This document shows, piece by piece, positions 53,112 through 62,551 of a stretch of 64,000 nucleotides of DNA. The number at the start of each line of letters is the position of its first letter. The stretch's first letter is position 1. A program made the translations under genes and the position numbers. Below the pieces are notes generated by a model. That model was not told the DNA's origin and made no database searches. It saw nothing but the letters and a program-made list of their open reading frames with translations. Location of the stretch: contig NZ_GL622296.1 of NCBI RefSeq assembly GCF_000185385.1, forward strand, positions 1,403,949-1,467,948, written 5' to 3'. Source of the DNA: Lachnoanaerobaculum saburreum DSM 3986. Lineage in GTDB: Bacteria; Bacillota; Clostridia; Lachnospirales; Lachnospiraceae.

Positions 53112-54200
53112 ATGTATATAGATAGATTAGATGTAAATTTTGAAAATAAACCTTGTTATGAAATTGTTATTTCAGATGATTTTAGCAATTTGAGAGAAGA
53201 ACTTGGTAAACTTGATATAGAGAAGAAAAAAATTTGTATTGTCAGTGACACAAATGTGGCTTCTCTATACCTTGAAACTGTAAAAAGAGAACTTAACGAC
53301 CTGAATGTTTTTGTACATATATTTGATGCAGGTGAGAGAAATAAGCATCTTGGAACTGTTTCCGATATATATGATACCTTGATTTATAACAGATTTGACA
53401 GAAAAGATATATTATTGGCACTTGGAGGAGGGGTTTTAGGAGATATATGCGGTTTTGCGGCTGCTACATATCTTAGAGGTATTGACTTTGTACAGATTCC
53501 TACCACACTGCTTTCGCAGGTTGATTCAAGTATCGGAGGAAAGACAGGTGTAGACTTCAAGCATTACAAAAATATGGTAGGCGCTTTCTATATGCCGAAG
53601 CTTGTATATGTAAATATAAATACGCTAAATACCTTACCTGCTACAGAGTTCACTTCAGGAATGGGTGAGGTGATAAAGCATGGATTAATATTTGACAGAG
53701 AGTACTATTACCGGCTTTTTGAAAACAGTGAGAAAATACTTGAAGGAGATCCCAAAGAGTTGGCATATATGGTACTTGTCAGCCAGAAAATTAAGAAGCA
53801 GGTGGTAGAAAATGATCCTTATGAAAAGGGACAAAGAGCGATACTGAACTTCGGTCATACTTTAGGACATGCAATTGAAAGGGAAAAAAATTTTATTCTC
53901 TCACATGGTCAGTGTGTAGGGCTTGGGATGCTTGCTGCTTTTGATATATGTATCAGAAAAAACAAGCTGACAGAAGCTGACAGAAAATTTTTAAAAGAGC
54001 TGTTGCATGTCTATTCATTTGATACAGATACCGAGATGGATGTGGAAAAGGTTCTTGAAGCCACCTTAAATGATAAGAAAATGGAAGCCGGAAAGATAAA
54101 GTTCATATTATTAGACGGTATAGGAAAGGCTTTTATTGATAGAGAAGTGTCAAAAATTGATATGTTGGAGGCGTTGGACAGTATATGCAAAAGAGTATAA
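53112..54200 (+). CDS. aroB: 3-dehydroquinate synthase
   Basis: The 362-residue protein has GGGVLGDICGFAAATY for NAD binding, PTTLLSQVDSSIGGKTG, and metal-binding MGEVIKHG, FGHTLGHAIE and SHGQCV. It converts DAHP to 3-dehydroquinate in the shikimate pathway. AAAGG precedes the ATG. Its end overlaps the lspA start by 16 bases. No other shikimate genes are nearby. Confidence 0.95.
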   Translation: MYIDRLDVNFENKPCYEIVISDDFSNLREELGKLDIEKKKICIVSDTNVASLYLETVKRELNDLNVFVHIFDAGERNKHLGTVSDIYDTLIYNRFDRKDILLALGGGVLGDICGFAAATYLRGIDFVQIPTTLLSQVDSSIGGKTGVDFKHYKNMVGAFYMPKLVYVNINTLNTLPATEFTSGMGEVIKHGLIFDREYYYRLFENSEKILEGDPKELAYMVLVSQKIKKQVVENDPYEKGQRAILNFGHTLGHAIEREKNFILSHGQCVGLGMLAAFDICIRKNKLTEADRKFLKELLHVYSFDTDTEMDVEKVLEATLNDKKMEAGKIKFILLDGIGKAFIDREVSKIDMLEALDSICKRV

Positions 54201-54682
54201 ATAAATTTATTTTATTTTTGATAACGGCAGCGGTATTGGTAGGAGTGGATCAGTGGAGCAAATATGAAGCAATGACAAAACTTGGAAGAAGTGATGCTTA
54301 TCCTCTTATAAAAAATGTACTTTATTTTTGGTATTCGGAGAATGCCGGAGCGGCTTTCGGAATACTACAGGGCAAGCATATTTTCTTCTTTATAATAACT
54401 ATAGCAGTTTTGACAGGAATACTGTATTTACTTTTTAAACTGCCGAATGACAGACATTATTTGCCTTTGCTTTTTTGCGGCAGCCTGATTTTTGCAGGTG
54501 CAATTGGAAATTTTATAGATAGAGTTGTAAGAAATTATGTGGTGGATTTTATATATTTTAAGCCCGTCAATTTTCCGATATTCAACTTTGCGGATATCTG
54601 TGTTACCGTAGGGACATTCTTACTGTTTTTATGCCTAACATTTATATATAAGGAAGCGGAATTGGAATTTTATAAGAAATAG
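54185..54682 (+). CDS. lspA: Lipoprotein signal peptidase
   Basis: The 165-residue protein has four membrane segments and the LspA motifs: VDQWSK, ENAGAAFG, and the two catalytic aspartates, Asp112 in GNFIDRV and Asp137 in FNFADICV. It cleaves the signal peptide of diacylglyceryl-modified prolipoproteins, including those at 56.4 and 57.5 kb here. It overlaps aroB and lies 11 bases before the pseudouridine synthase. Confidence 0.96.
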   Translation: MQKSINKFILFLITAAVLVGVDQWSKYEAMTKLGRSDAYPLIKNVLYFWYSENAGAAFGILQGKHIFFFIITIAVLTGILYLLFKLPNDRHYLPLLFCGSLIFAGAIGNFIDRVVRNYVVDFIYFKPVNFPIFNFADICVTVGTFLLFLCLTFIYKEAELEFYKK

Positions 54683-54693
54683 TTTGGAGACAA

Positions 54694-55605
54694 ATGGATA
54701 CCTTTGAAATAATAGCGGAAGAATCGGATGTTGATAAAAGAATAGATTTATTTTTAGCAAAGAATCTGGAAAGTTTCTCCAGATCATATATCCAGGATTT
54801 GATAAAAAAGGGCAAGGTGACTATAAATAATAAGATCATAAAAGCAAACTATAGGCTTAAAGAGGGTGAGTGTGTAGTGCTTGATATACCTAAGCCCGAA
54901 CCGCTTGAGATTGTGCCTGAAAATATTCCGATAGATATACTTTATGAGGACGAGGATGTTATATTGGTGAACAAACCTAAGGGCATGGTGGTACATCCGG
55001 CGGCAGGACATTATAAGGGAACTTTGGTAAATGCGCTTTTGTATCACTGTAAGAGTAATCTTTCAGGTATTAACGGAGTGCTTAGACCGGGAATAGTGCA
55101 TAGGATTGATATGGACACTACAGGCGTTATCATTATCTGCAAGAATGATATTGCACATCAACATATTGCAAAGCAGCTGGCAAATCACAGCATTACCAGA
55201 AAATATGTGGCCATTGTAACAGGCAATATAAAGGAAGATGAAGGTGTGATAGATGCCGCTATTGCAAGGTCAAAAAGTGACAGAAAGAAGATGGCGGTGG
55301 ATAAAGATGGAAAAAGGGCTGTAACACATTATAAGGTGCTTGAGAGATTAAACGGTTATACCTATATTGAATGTGTGCTTGAGACCGGAAGAACTCATCA
55401 GATTAGAGTTCATATGGCATATATACATCATCCGCTTCTTGGAGATGAAGTCTATGCCGGTAAGAGCGGTATGAAATTGCAGGGACAGTGTTTACATGCG
55501 ATGGTGCTTGGATTTATTCATCCTAAAACTAAAGAGTATATGGAGTTTGAAGCTCCTATACCTGAGTATTTTAATGAAATCTTAAATAAATTTAGGAAAG
55601 TTTAA
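54694..55605 (+). CDS. RluA/RluD-family pseudouridine synthase
   Basis: The 303-residue protein has an N-terminal S4 RNA-binding domain (residues ~13-75) and the catalytic HRIDMDTTGV with the conserved Asp, followed by TGRTHQIRVH. It converts uridines in 23S rRNA to pseudouridine, most likely helix 69 positions as for RluD. TTGGAG precedes the ATG. The lspA-rluD pair is conserved in Bacillota. Confidence 0.93.
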   Translation: MDTFEIIAEESDVDKRIDLFLAKNLESFSRSYIQDLIKKGKVTINNKIIKANYRLKEGECVVLDIPKPEPLEIVPENIPIDILYEDEDVILVNKPKGMVVHPAAGHYKGTLVNALLYHCKSNLSGINGVLRPGIVHRIDMDTTGVIIICKNDIAHQHIAKQLANHSITRKYVAIVTGNIKEDEGVIDAAIARSKSDRKKMAVDKDGKRAVTHYKVLERLNGYTYIECVLETGRTHQIRVHMAYIHHPLLGDEVYAGKSGMKLQGQCLHAMVLGFIHPKTKEYMEFEAPIPEYFNEILNKFRKV

Positions 55606-55667
55606 ATCAAAATTCAGATATAACGGCATAAACACTAACTAAAAAGCCCGGATTTAATGACAATATA

Positions 55668-55696
55668 TATACATTATGCTTTTTTTGTTATATAAT
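55668..55696 (+). promoter_or_regulatory. Probable promoter of the cytidylate-kinase-like gene
   Basis: TATACA (55668-55673) and TATAAT (55691-55696) are separated by 17 bases, about 75 bases before the start. The gap from 55606 to 55771 also holds T-runs but no clear terminator. Confidence 0.5.
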
Positions 55697-55771
55697 AGCG
55701 ATACAGGTTATCTGTAGTTTTATTTGACTACAGCAGTAAAGATGTATACATTGATTGTTTAGGAGGTCGAT

Positions 55772-56398
55772 ATGGACAAAAGATTAGTTATTACAATTGG
55801 TAGACAGTGTGGAAGCGGCGGAAGAAGGATTGGACAGATGCTGGCAGAGCAACTTGGTATCAAGTGCTATGACAAGGAAATCCTTAACAGAGCTGCAAAG
55901 GAGAGTGGACTTGCTGCTGAGTTATTTGAAACTCATGACGAGAAGCCGACCAGTTCGTTCTTATACTCTCTTGTTATGGATACATATTCCTTGGGATATA
56001 CATCATCATCATATATGGATATGCCTATAAATCACAAGATTTTTCTTGCACAGTTTGACACTATAAAAAAACTTGCATCAGAGGAATCATGTATTATAGT
56101 AGGTAGATGTGCAGATTATGCTTTGGCGGAGGATCCTAATGCTTTTTCAGTATTTGTTACCGGAGATGATGAGGATAAAATAAAGAGAATTATGGAAACA
56201 AATAATATTGATGCCAATAAGGCAAAGGATATTATGATAAAAACAGATAAGAAAAGATCAAGTTATTACAACTATTATTCAAGCAAGAGATGGGCGGATT
56301 CAAGAAGCTATGATATGTGTGTAAACAGTACCAAGCTTGGACTTGAGGGCAGTGTAGAGTTTATAAAGACATATGCAAAGTTAAAAGGTTTACTATGA
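55772..56398 (+). CDS. Cytidylate-kinase-like family protein
   Basis: The 208-residue protein starts with ITIGRQCGSGGRRIG, a P-loop variant typical of the Cytidylate_kin_like family (PF13189), and has IIVGRCADYAL and an Arg-rich YYSSKRW region. These proteins resemble nucleotide kinases but their substrate is mostly unproven; real CMP kinase (Cmk) is usually a different gene. AGGAGG precedes the ATG. Its stop overlaps the amidase start (ATGA). Confidence 0.85.
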   Translation: MDKRLVITIGRQCGSGGRRIGQMLAEQLGIKCYDKEILNRAAKESGLAAELFETHDEKPTSSFLYSLVMDTYSLGYTSSSYMDMPINHKIFLAQFDTIKKLASEESCIIVGRCADYALAEDPNAFSVFVTGDDEDKIKRIMETNNIDANKAKDIMIKTDKKRSSYYNYYSSKRWADSRSYDMCVNSTKLGLEGSVEFIKTYAKLKGLL

Positions 56399-57526
56399 AA
56401 AAAAAATTTATTTGTCAGGTAATTATCCTGTCAGGAATATTGACGGCATGCGCCGGTAATGCCGGTAAAAGTAGGGGCATTGATGAAAGCAAAGTCAGTG
56501 TGGAAAGCAGTATTACAAGTGCTGAAAGTAAAGAGAGCAGAGAAGCCACCGACTTGAAGGTGGTTAAAAAAAATGTAACCGCATCACAGGAAGAGACAAC
56601 CGTACCGGAAAGCGCTAAAGAGACTTCCGCAGCACCTGAAACCGCTACAGAGACTGCCAAGGCGAAAGAAGAAAGCACAAAGCCCGCTGAAGAAACTTCA
56701 AAAAAAGAAGAAACTTCAAAAAAAGAAGAAAATTTAAAAAAAAAGTGCAGATTCAAATCAGGCAGATTCAAATCAGACAAAAGAGATAGGTCTTGACTCC
56801 GGCTGGGAGTATGCTTCATTTTCAAAGATAAATTCCGGAAAGGCTGTATTATATAAGGCAGGTCAAAACGGAAACGGTATCACTATAGCGGTAAATGCAG
56901 GACATGGCACTAAGGGGGGTTCGTCACAGAAGACACTTTGTCATCCTGACGGAAGTGCTAAAGTAACAAGCGGTACTACAAAGGCGGGAGCGACTACAGC
57001 TATTGCAGTGTCTGAGGGTATGACATTTTCAGACGGTACACCGGAGAGTACCGCTACCTTTGAGATGGCAAAGGTTTTGAAAGATGAGCTGCTCTCAAGA
57101 GGATACAATGTACTTATGATTCGTGACGGAAATGATGTTCAGCTTGACAATATTGCAAGAACAGTTATTGCCAATAACAATTCGTCGGCACATATTGCTC
57201 TTCACTGGGATTCCACCTCATCAAATAAGGGTGCATTCTATATGGGAGTACCTGATGTGGCTTCATATAAGAGTATGGAACCGGTGGCTTCAAACTGGAA
57301 AAAGCATGAGGCACTTGGAAAGTCTTTGATAAACGGGCTTTCACAAAACGGTACCAAGATATTCAGTAAAGGCAGGATGGAGATGGATCTTACACAGACC
57401 TCTTATTCAACTATTCCGTCTATAGATATTGAGCTTGGTGACAAGACATCCGATCATGGTAAGGATACACTTAGAATTCTTTCAAAAGGAATAGCAGACG
57501 GTATAGACAGTTACTTTGGAAGATAA
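56395..57526 (+). pseudogene. Lipoprotein N-acetylmuramoyl-L-alanine amidase, frameshifted at a poly-A tract
   Basis: The first frame (56395-56796) encodes a lipoprotein signal with lipobox LTAC (Cys19) and a long Ser/Thr/Glu/Lys-rich linker with repeats. A run of nine As (56736-56744) ends the match; one more A would join it to the next frame. That frame runs from ~56745 to 57526 as an Amidase_3 domain: NAGHGT, TFEMAKVL, ALHWDS and DIELGD supply the zinc and catalytic residues. An apparent start at 57008 is inside the domain and leaves out NAGHG. The intact protein (~377 residues) would cleave the bond between muramic acid and the stem peptide at the cell surface. The status depends on the A-run. 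Confidence 0.88.
56692..56776 (+). repeat. Slippage-prone tandem repeats in the amidase linker
   Basis: An 18-bp unit GAAACTTCAAAAAAAGAA occurs twice plus a diverged third copy from 56692, then a run of nine As, then a 15-bp unit GCAGATTCAAATCAG twice (56747-56776). They encode Glu/Thr/Ser/Lys and, in the restored frame, ADSNQ repeats. Confidence 0.75.
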
Positions 57527-57541
57527 ATAAACAGGAGTATT

Positions 57542-59632
57542 ATGAAAAATAAACTAAAATATTTAATATGTCTACTTGCTTTCGTATTTCTCAGTGCATG
57601 TGGCGGAGTTGTAAAAACAGATATGAGTTTTGATGACTCCTTTTCAGGAAGCAGGATAATAACATACACAATTTCAAATGCGGATTATACATCATATGTT
57701 CAAAAGGACTTGGCAACTGTAGAAGCCACACTAAAGAGCTTATGTCCGCCTGATATAGAGATTACTTCAGTAAATCAGGATAACAGCAATATAGTAGCCG
57801 TATTTACTATAAACTTCACATCAAAGGATGAATATGAAGAGAAGATTGGCAATATACTTAAGGCGGTAGGCAGTGATATTGTACCTAAGGTTACATTCCT
57901 CAGATCCGATACGGCTTTTGCAAAGGGTGTTGCATATCAGGAGAACTTTGGCAGTGACGATTTGTTGAAGTGGATGAGTGACGGAATTATGAAAAATAAT
58001 TACATTACATCATCTTATGAAACATATATTTTTTCATCAGATTATATAAGTCTGCATATCAACGGTGATGAATATGCCAAGGACTCTGAAATGAGTATCA
58101 TAGATGTGAACTCCGCCAAGTATTTACCTTTGGACAGTGTGGATTTCAATACTACCGTAAATAAGGACAGCACTATTGATAGAAGTATAGCTGTAAATAT
58201 ACCGGATTCTACATATAACCAGGCAAAGGACGATATAGAGCAGTTTATGTCCAAGAGAGTCGGCAATATCGGAAGCGGCAGCTGGGAACAAAAGGACGGT
58301 TTGCATATCTTTACTGTTGAGGGTAAGGGACTGAGTCTTGACGAGTGTAAGCAGATGACTGAAACTTTTACAGGTAAGAAGGAAGTATCGGGATTTCCTG
58401 TGGAGAAGGAAAGCACTGCGGCTGATTCTACATCTGAAAGTGATAGTACTGCACAGACAGAGTCAACTTCTGAAACGGAGTCAAAGAAAGAAGAATCTAA
58501 GAAAGAAGAATCTAAGAAAGACAAATCCGAAAAAGCGGATGAAAGCACAGATACAAGTGAAACTGATACAAAAAGCAGTGAATCGGCAGATGATACAGAT
58601 GACAATCTTGACAGAAAACATCTGTTTTCAAAGAATGTGTTCCTTAATGAGAATCTCAATCTTGAAGAATATATCAGTAACAGTGACAATGCGGTCAGAT
58701 TAAATTACTATGTAAATCCGCAAAACAACTATGGCGGTGATGTGGTGGATGCTTCAGGTACAGAGCAGGATATTGCACTGGCCTCAGGAAGCGGTGACAG
58801 TAATGAATTGCTGTTTACCGGTAACAGTTCGGCATTTGATATCAGTTTAGATGTAAATATTGTACCTACAGTAAGTAAATATAAGCATATAGTAAAAATC
58901 AGTCCAACCGGTAAAATAAAAAGAGATATTACGGTTGTGTTTAAAGATTCATTTACCGATGCGGATATTAAGACACTTGAAGAAAATCTGAAAAAGGCTT
59001 TTGCCGATACAAAGATTAAAGTAGGCAAATTGGCACTAAAGGGCAAAGATCTGGAGGTGAAGATAACTTCCACAGGCAGTCTTGATGAAGATATTAAGAT
59101 GTGGCAAACAGCTACAGAATACAGCAGAATTAATTCGGATTTGCAGATTGATAAAAAAGGATATTTTGCATCTAAGCAAAAATTAAGCTTTATAGATGAC
59201 TTTACACCTGAGATATTTACACTTGGAACTATAGATTCATATGAGTATATGGTAAAGGGTGTGGGTAAGCCTTTGGCAAAGGGAGACTATTTCGGCGGCA
59301 GCTTTGATAATGCGGAAGCTAAGTTTAAAGGAAACGATTTTGTAGTAAAGGGCAACAATGTGGCGGCCTCATATATCAGTTTTCCGGAATTTACAAGTGT
59401 TCGCACCAATTATTATATATATATTGTCTTTGTTGTGGCGGCGTTGGTATTGATTTTGATTTTTATCATAGTGATTATAGTTTTAATAAAAAAATCAAAG
59501 AAAAATAAGGCACAGACAGGTGAAGGCGGTCAAGCGGGTATAAGCGAAACATCGGCATTTTGTCCACACTGCGGAGCAAAGAACAAAGCGGGAGCTAAGT
59601 TCTGTTCAAGCTGTGGCAAAGAAATTACATAA
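57542..59632 (+). CDS. Large lipoprotein with C-terminal membrane segment and zinc ribbon
   Basis: The 696-residue protein has a lipoprotein signal with lipobox LSAC (Cys20). Two extracellular beta/alpha parts, residues ~25-280 and ~365-600, are separated by a Ser/Thr/Glu/Lys tract (~290-355). Near the end is one strong membrane segment (~618-640) followed by Lys residues and a double CxxC zinc ribbon (CPHCG and CSSCG). So it would be tethered at both ends, with the ribbon in the cytoplasm. I do not recognise the extracellular domains. AGGAG precedes the ATG. The next gene also has zinc ribbons. Confidence 0.7.
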   Translation: MKNKLKYLICLLAFVFLSACGGVVKTDMSFDDSFSGSRIITYTISNADYTSYVQKDLATVEATLKSLCPPDIEITSVNQDNSNIVAVFTINFTSKDEYEEKIGNILKAVGSDIVPKVTFLRSDTAFAKGVAYQENFGSDDLLKWMSDGIMKNNYITSSYETYIFSSDYISLHINGDEYAKDSEMSIIDVNSAKYLPLDSVDFNTTVNKDSTIDRSIAVNIPDSTYNQAKDDIEQFMSKRVGNIGSGSWEQKDGLHIFTVEGKGLSLDECKQMTETFTGKKEVSGFPVEKESTAADSTSESDSTAQTESTSETESKKEESKKEESKKDKSEKADESTDTSETDTKSSESADDTDDNLDRKHLFSKNVFLNENLNLEEYISNSDNAVRLNYYVNPQNNYGGDVVDASGTEQDIALASGSGDSNELLFTGNSSAFDISLDVNIVPTVSKYKHIVKISPTGKIKRDITVVFKDSFTDADIKTLEENLKKAFADTKIKVGKLALKGKDLEVKITSTGSLDEDIKMWQTATEYSRINSDLQIDKKGYFASKQKLSFIDDFTPEIFTLGTIDSYEYMVKGVGKPLAKGDYFGGSFDNAEAKFKGNDFVVKGNNVAASYISFPEFTSVRTNYYIYIVFVVAALVLILIFIIVIIVLIKKSKKNKAQTGEGGQAGISETSAFCPHCGAKNKAGAKFCSSCGKEIT

Positions 59633-59650
59633 AGATAAGGAGAGCATTAT

Positions 59651-60694
59651 ATGTTAAAAGGCATAAAAAGGACAAAAAACAATGATCTGGTTATTAACAA
59701 CAAAGGACTCAGTGTATTAAATATTTTATGTATTCTTTCGGCACTGTTTATTATATTTTTCTTTCTGCCTATAATCAAGGTGGATTTTGGGGGCGGTCTT
59801 TTTGGAGACAGTCTGAAAAAGAGTTTCTCAATGTTCAGTGCTTTGTTAATTGATCCTAGTGACAGTGTTGTAGGGCAGCTGTCGGCAATTAAAGGACCTA
59901 TAATGTTGTTTTTGATTTATCCTATTGTAAATATAGTATTATGGGCAATTAATAAAAAGACTACAGGTAATAAGAGCTATATATTTGTACATATAATTTA
60001 TATCTTAAATGTATCTTTAGGATTTGTAGAGTTTACCTCAACAAACGGTGTATCAAGTCTACAAGCCTCATTTATGAGAGGAACATTTTTTGTTTGGATA
60101 CTGGTATTTTTATTATTTATAAACCTGATACTTTCAATATACGGTATCTTGAAAACAGGCAGAACTGAGATAGATGAAAATGCTGTAGCACTTGATCTGA
60201 ATGTAGACTATGCAAAGAAAATGCTGAATAAAGCGGGAAGTGTGGCAAACAGTGTGGCAAGTAATGTATCGGCTGCCGCGAATAAGGCCGCTGTATCAAA
60301 AACGGTGGTATGTGATAAATGTGGTGCGACTTGTCCTGAAACATCAACTTTTTGCAATAACTGCGGAAATAATTTAGACAATGCCAAGCAGGCACAGGCA
60401 CAGAAAAAGGCGGCAGGTGAAACCGCTCAAAAAACGGTGGTATGTGATAAATGTGGTGCAACTTGTTCGGATAGTGCAAGTTTTTGCACAAAATGTGGAA
60501 ACAGTCTGGACAGTGCAAAGCAGATTAATTCAAGTGATATTGTAGATGAGACTGCAAAACTTGCCAGAGAAATGGCAGGTAACGATACGGTTGAAAGTAC
60601 GGCGGAATCTGAAAAAGTTGATTTGACCAAAGAGTCTGTCAAAGAAAATGACAAAGATGATGCAGGCTCAAACGGAGTATCACTTTCTAAATAA
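59651..60694 (+). CDS. Membrane protein with two zinc ribbons
   Basis: The 347-residue protein has four hydrophobic segments in residues ~22-165, then an amphipathic Ala-rich stretch (~190-215) and two near-identical zinc ribbons, each with CDKCGATC and CxxCGN. The two ribbons are repeated at the DNA level (60301-60370 and 60430-60500). A charged tail follows. All soluble parts should be cytoplasmic. I do not recognise a named family; zinc-ribbon membrane proteins of this sort are common in Bacillota with unknown roles. It lies 19 bases after the lipoprotein gene and ends at a terminator. Confidence 0.7.
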   Translation: MLKGIKRTKNNDLVINNKGLSVLNILCILSALFIIFFFLPIIKVDFGGGLFGDSLKKSFSMFSALLIDPSDSVVGQLSAIKGPIMLFLIYPIVNIVLWAINKKTTGNKSYIFVHIIYILNVSLGFVEFTSTNGVSSLQASFMRGTFFVWILVFLLFINLILSIYGILKTGRTEIDENAVALDLNVDYAKKMLNKAGSVANSVASNVSAAANKAAVSKTVVCDKCGATCPETSTFCNNCGNNLDNAKQAQAQKKAAGETAQKTVVCDKCGATCSDSASFCTKCGNSLDSAKQINSSDIVDETAKLAREMAGNDTVESTAESEKVDLTKESVKENDKDDAGSNGVSLSK

Positions 60695-60713
60695 AATCTG
60701 AATTTATGTTTAC

Positions 60714-60738
60714 AAGGTGGGTTTTGCCCGCCTTTTTT
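60714..60738 (+). terminator. Terminator after the zinc-ribbon genes
   Basis: AAGGTGGG (60714-60721) and CCCGCCTT (60727-60734) form an eight-base stem with one wobble, and a T-run follows. Confidence 0.85.
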
Positions 60739-60815
60739 ATTGAAATATCATTTTTTATTATATTTTTCTTAGTGTATATTATTTTTATCTATGATAGAAT
60801 AGAGGAGAAAACTTC

Positions 60816-62540
60816 TTGAAAGGAACATTACTCCAAATGAGAGATGACGATTTTTACAAAGAGCTTAGCAAAGCGGATAGTGAAGATCTTGAAAAATATT
60901 TGAGAGATTTAGCTAAGCTGAAAAAAATAAGAGAAGAAGAGAAGCTTAAAGAAGAAAATGAGAGGATACAAAAGACCATAGATGAAAATAATAAAAAGCT
61001 TGAAGAGATTGGACGGAATATAAGAAAAATAGAGAAAAAAACTGATAAAATAAATATTATCGGTGGTGACAGGTCTTCAAAAATAAAAAACAGCAGAAGT
61101 ATAAAGAGCAGTGTAAGTGAAGATATAGAGACAGACGGTATAAAGATACCGCTACCAAGGAGTCGTCAAAAGTCGGTAGTAAGAAAAAATGACAATTTGA
61201 CGGTGAGAAAACCGCAACAAACAGAGGAGGCTCCTAAAAAAGTTGTCAAAAAGAAGGTGCAAAAACCGGTTGTTAAGAAGGTGGTAAAAACCAAAAAAGT
61301 CACTAAAAAGGTAAATGTTAAGCCGAGTTCAGATAAGATAAAAAAAACCGAGAAAGAGGCAAAGACAAAAAAGCCTAAAAAAAAGAGAGGCTTTTTAGCC
61401 AGATTAGTTTTGCTTATACTGTTATTTACTATAGTCGGAGGCGGAACATATTTTGCATTTCACTATGTCAAGAACCAAAAGGGCTACTATACGGTAGCGG
61501 TTTTCGGTGTGGACTCAAGAGACGGCAATGTAGGAAAGGGTGCATTAAGTGATGTGAATATGATAGTCAATGTAAATAGAGAGACCGGAGATATACAGCT
61601 TGTCTCTATTTACAGAGATATGTATTCAATGATAGACAGTGACGGAAAATTCCACAAATTCAATCAGGCCTATGTAGAGGGCGGACCTGAACAGGCTATG
61701 CAGACACTTAACAGAAATCTGGATCTGGATTTGAAAGAATATATCACGGTAAACTGGAAGGCGGTTATTGATGCTATCAATATTTTAGGCGGTGTTGACC
61801 TTGAGGTAACGGATGCGGAGTTCAAATATCTTAATTCTTTTATTGCAAAGACCGTAGAGGCAACAGGTGTAGGTTCACATGAGCTGGAACATGCGGGAAT
61901 GAACCATCTTGACGGTGTGCAGGCGGTAGCTTATGCAAGATTAAGGCTTATGGATACTGATTTTAACAGAACGGAAAGACAAAGAAAGGTAGTGAGTCTG
62001 GCATTTGATAAGGCTAAGAATGCCAATTTCTCTACACTGTACAGTATATTGGTAGCAGTATTGCCGCAGACTTCTACAAATGTAGGAATCAATGATCTTA
62101 TACCTTTTGCAAAGGATATATCAAAGTATCATTTGAGTGAAACCGCAGGCTTTCCCTTTGATAAAGATACTAAGAAAATGCATAAAAGAGACTATGTTGT
62201 ACCGATAACATTAAAGTCAAATGTAATAGCACTTCATCAGATGCTCTTTGGCAAGATTCCGGGCTATACATATACACCAAGTGAGGAGCTTACAAAAATA
62301 AGCAATAAAATAATAAAGGACACAGGGCTTGGGGCAGATAAAGAGGGTACAGATGTCAGCGTGGATACTGATTTGGACGGTGCTATAGGAATATCGCCAC
62401 ATAAAGAGAGCGGTGAACATAAAGAAGGTGCTGACGGCGAACATGACGGTGAGCATAAAAACGGCGGATTGTCGGATGAAAATGAAGGAAACAACATTGA
62501 ATCCGATACGGAAAATCAGAGTAAAACCGGTGAGGAATAA
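60816..62540 (+). CDS. LytR-CpsA-Psr (LCP) family glycopolymer ligase
   Basis: The start is a TTG at 60816 eight bases after GAGGAG, or the ATG at 60837. The N-terminal ~190 residues are unusual: charged, coiled-coil-like and then very rich in Lys, with a VVKKKVQKPVVKKV-like tract. A membrane segment follows (~195-215). The LCP domain (~225-450) has the conserved FGVDSRDG, SIYRDMY, HKFNQAY, GGVDLEV and FNRTERQRKV motifs with the Arg/Asp residues that bind lipid pyrophosphate. An acidic His/Gly/Glu-rich tail ends the protein. LCP enzymes attach teichoic-acid-like or capsular polymers to peptidoglycan. Confidence 0.9.
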   Translation: MKGTLLQMRDDDFYKELSKADSEDLEKYLRDLAKLKKIREEEKLKEENERIQKTIDENNKKLEEIGRNIRKIEKKTDKINIIGGDRSSKIKNSRSIKSSVSEDIETDGIKIPLPRSRQKSVVRKNDNLTVRKPQQTEEAPKKVVKKKVQKPVVKKVVKTKKVTKKVNVKPSSDKIKKTEKEAKTKKPKKKRGFLARLVLLILLFTIVGGGTYFAFHYVKNQKGYYTVAVFGVDSRDGNVGKGALSDVNMIVNVNRETGDIQLVSIYRDMYSMIDSDGKFHKFNQAYVEGGPEQAMQTLNRNLDLDLKEYITVNWKAVIDAINILGGVDLEVTDAEFKYLNSFIAKTVEATGVGSHELEHAGMNHLDGVQAVAYARLRLMDTDFNRTERQRKVVSLAFDKAKNANFSTLYSILVAVLPQTSTNVGINDLIPFAKDISKYHLSETAGFPFDKDTKKMHKRDYVVPITLKSNVIALHQMLFGKIPGYTYTPSEELTKISNKIIKDTGLGADKEGTDVSVDTDLDGAIGISPHKESGEHKEGADGEHDGEHKNGGLSDENEGNNIESDTENQSKTGEE

Positions 62541-62551
62541 AGGAGAATATA

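Noticed and set aside
57008-57526. Separate short amidase gene starting at 57008
   Set aside because: The apparent start lies inside the catalytic domain, after the NAGHG zinc ligand, and has no good ribosome site. It is the end of the frameshifted gene.
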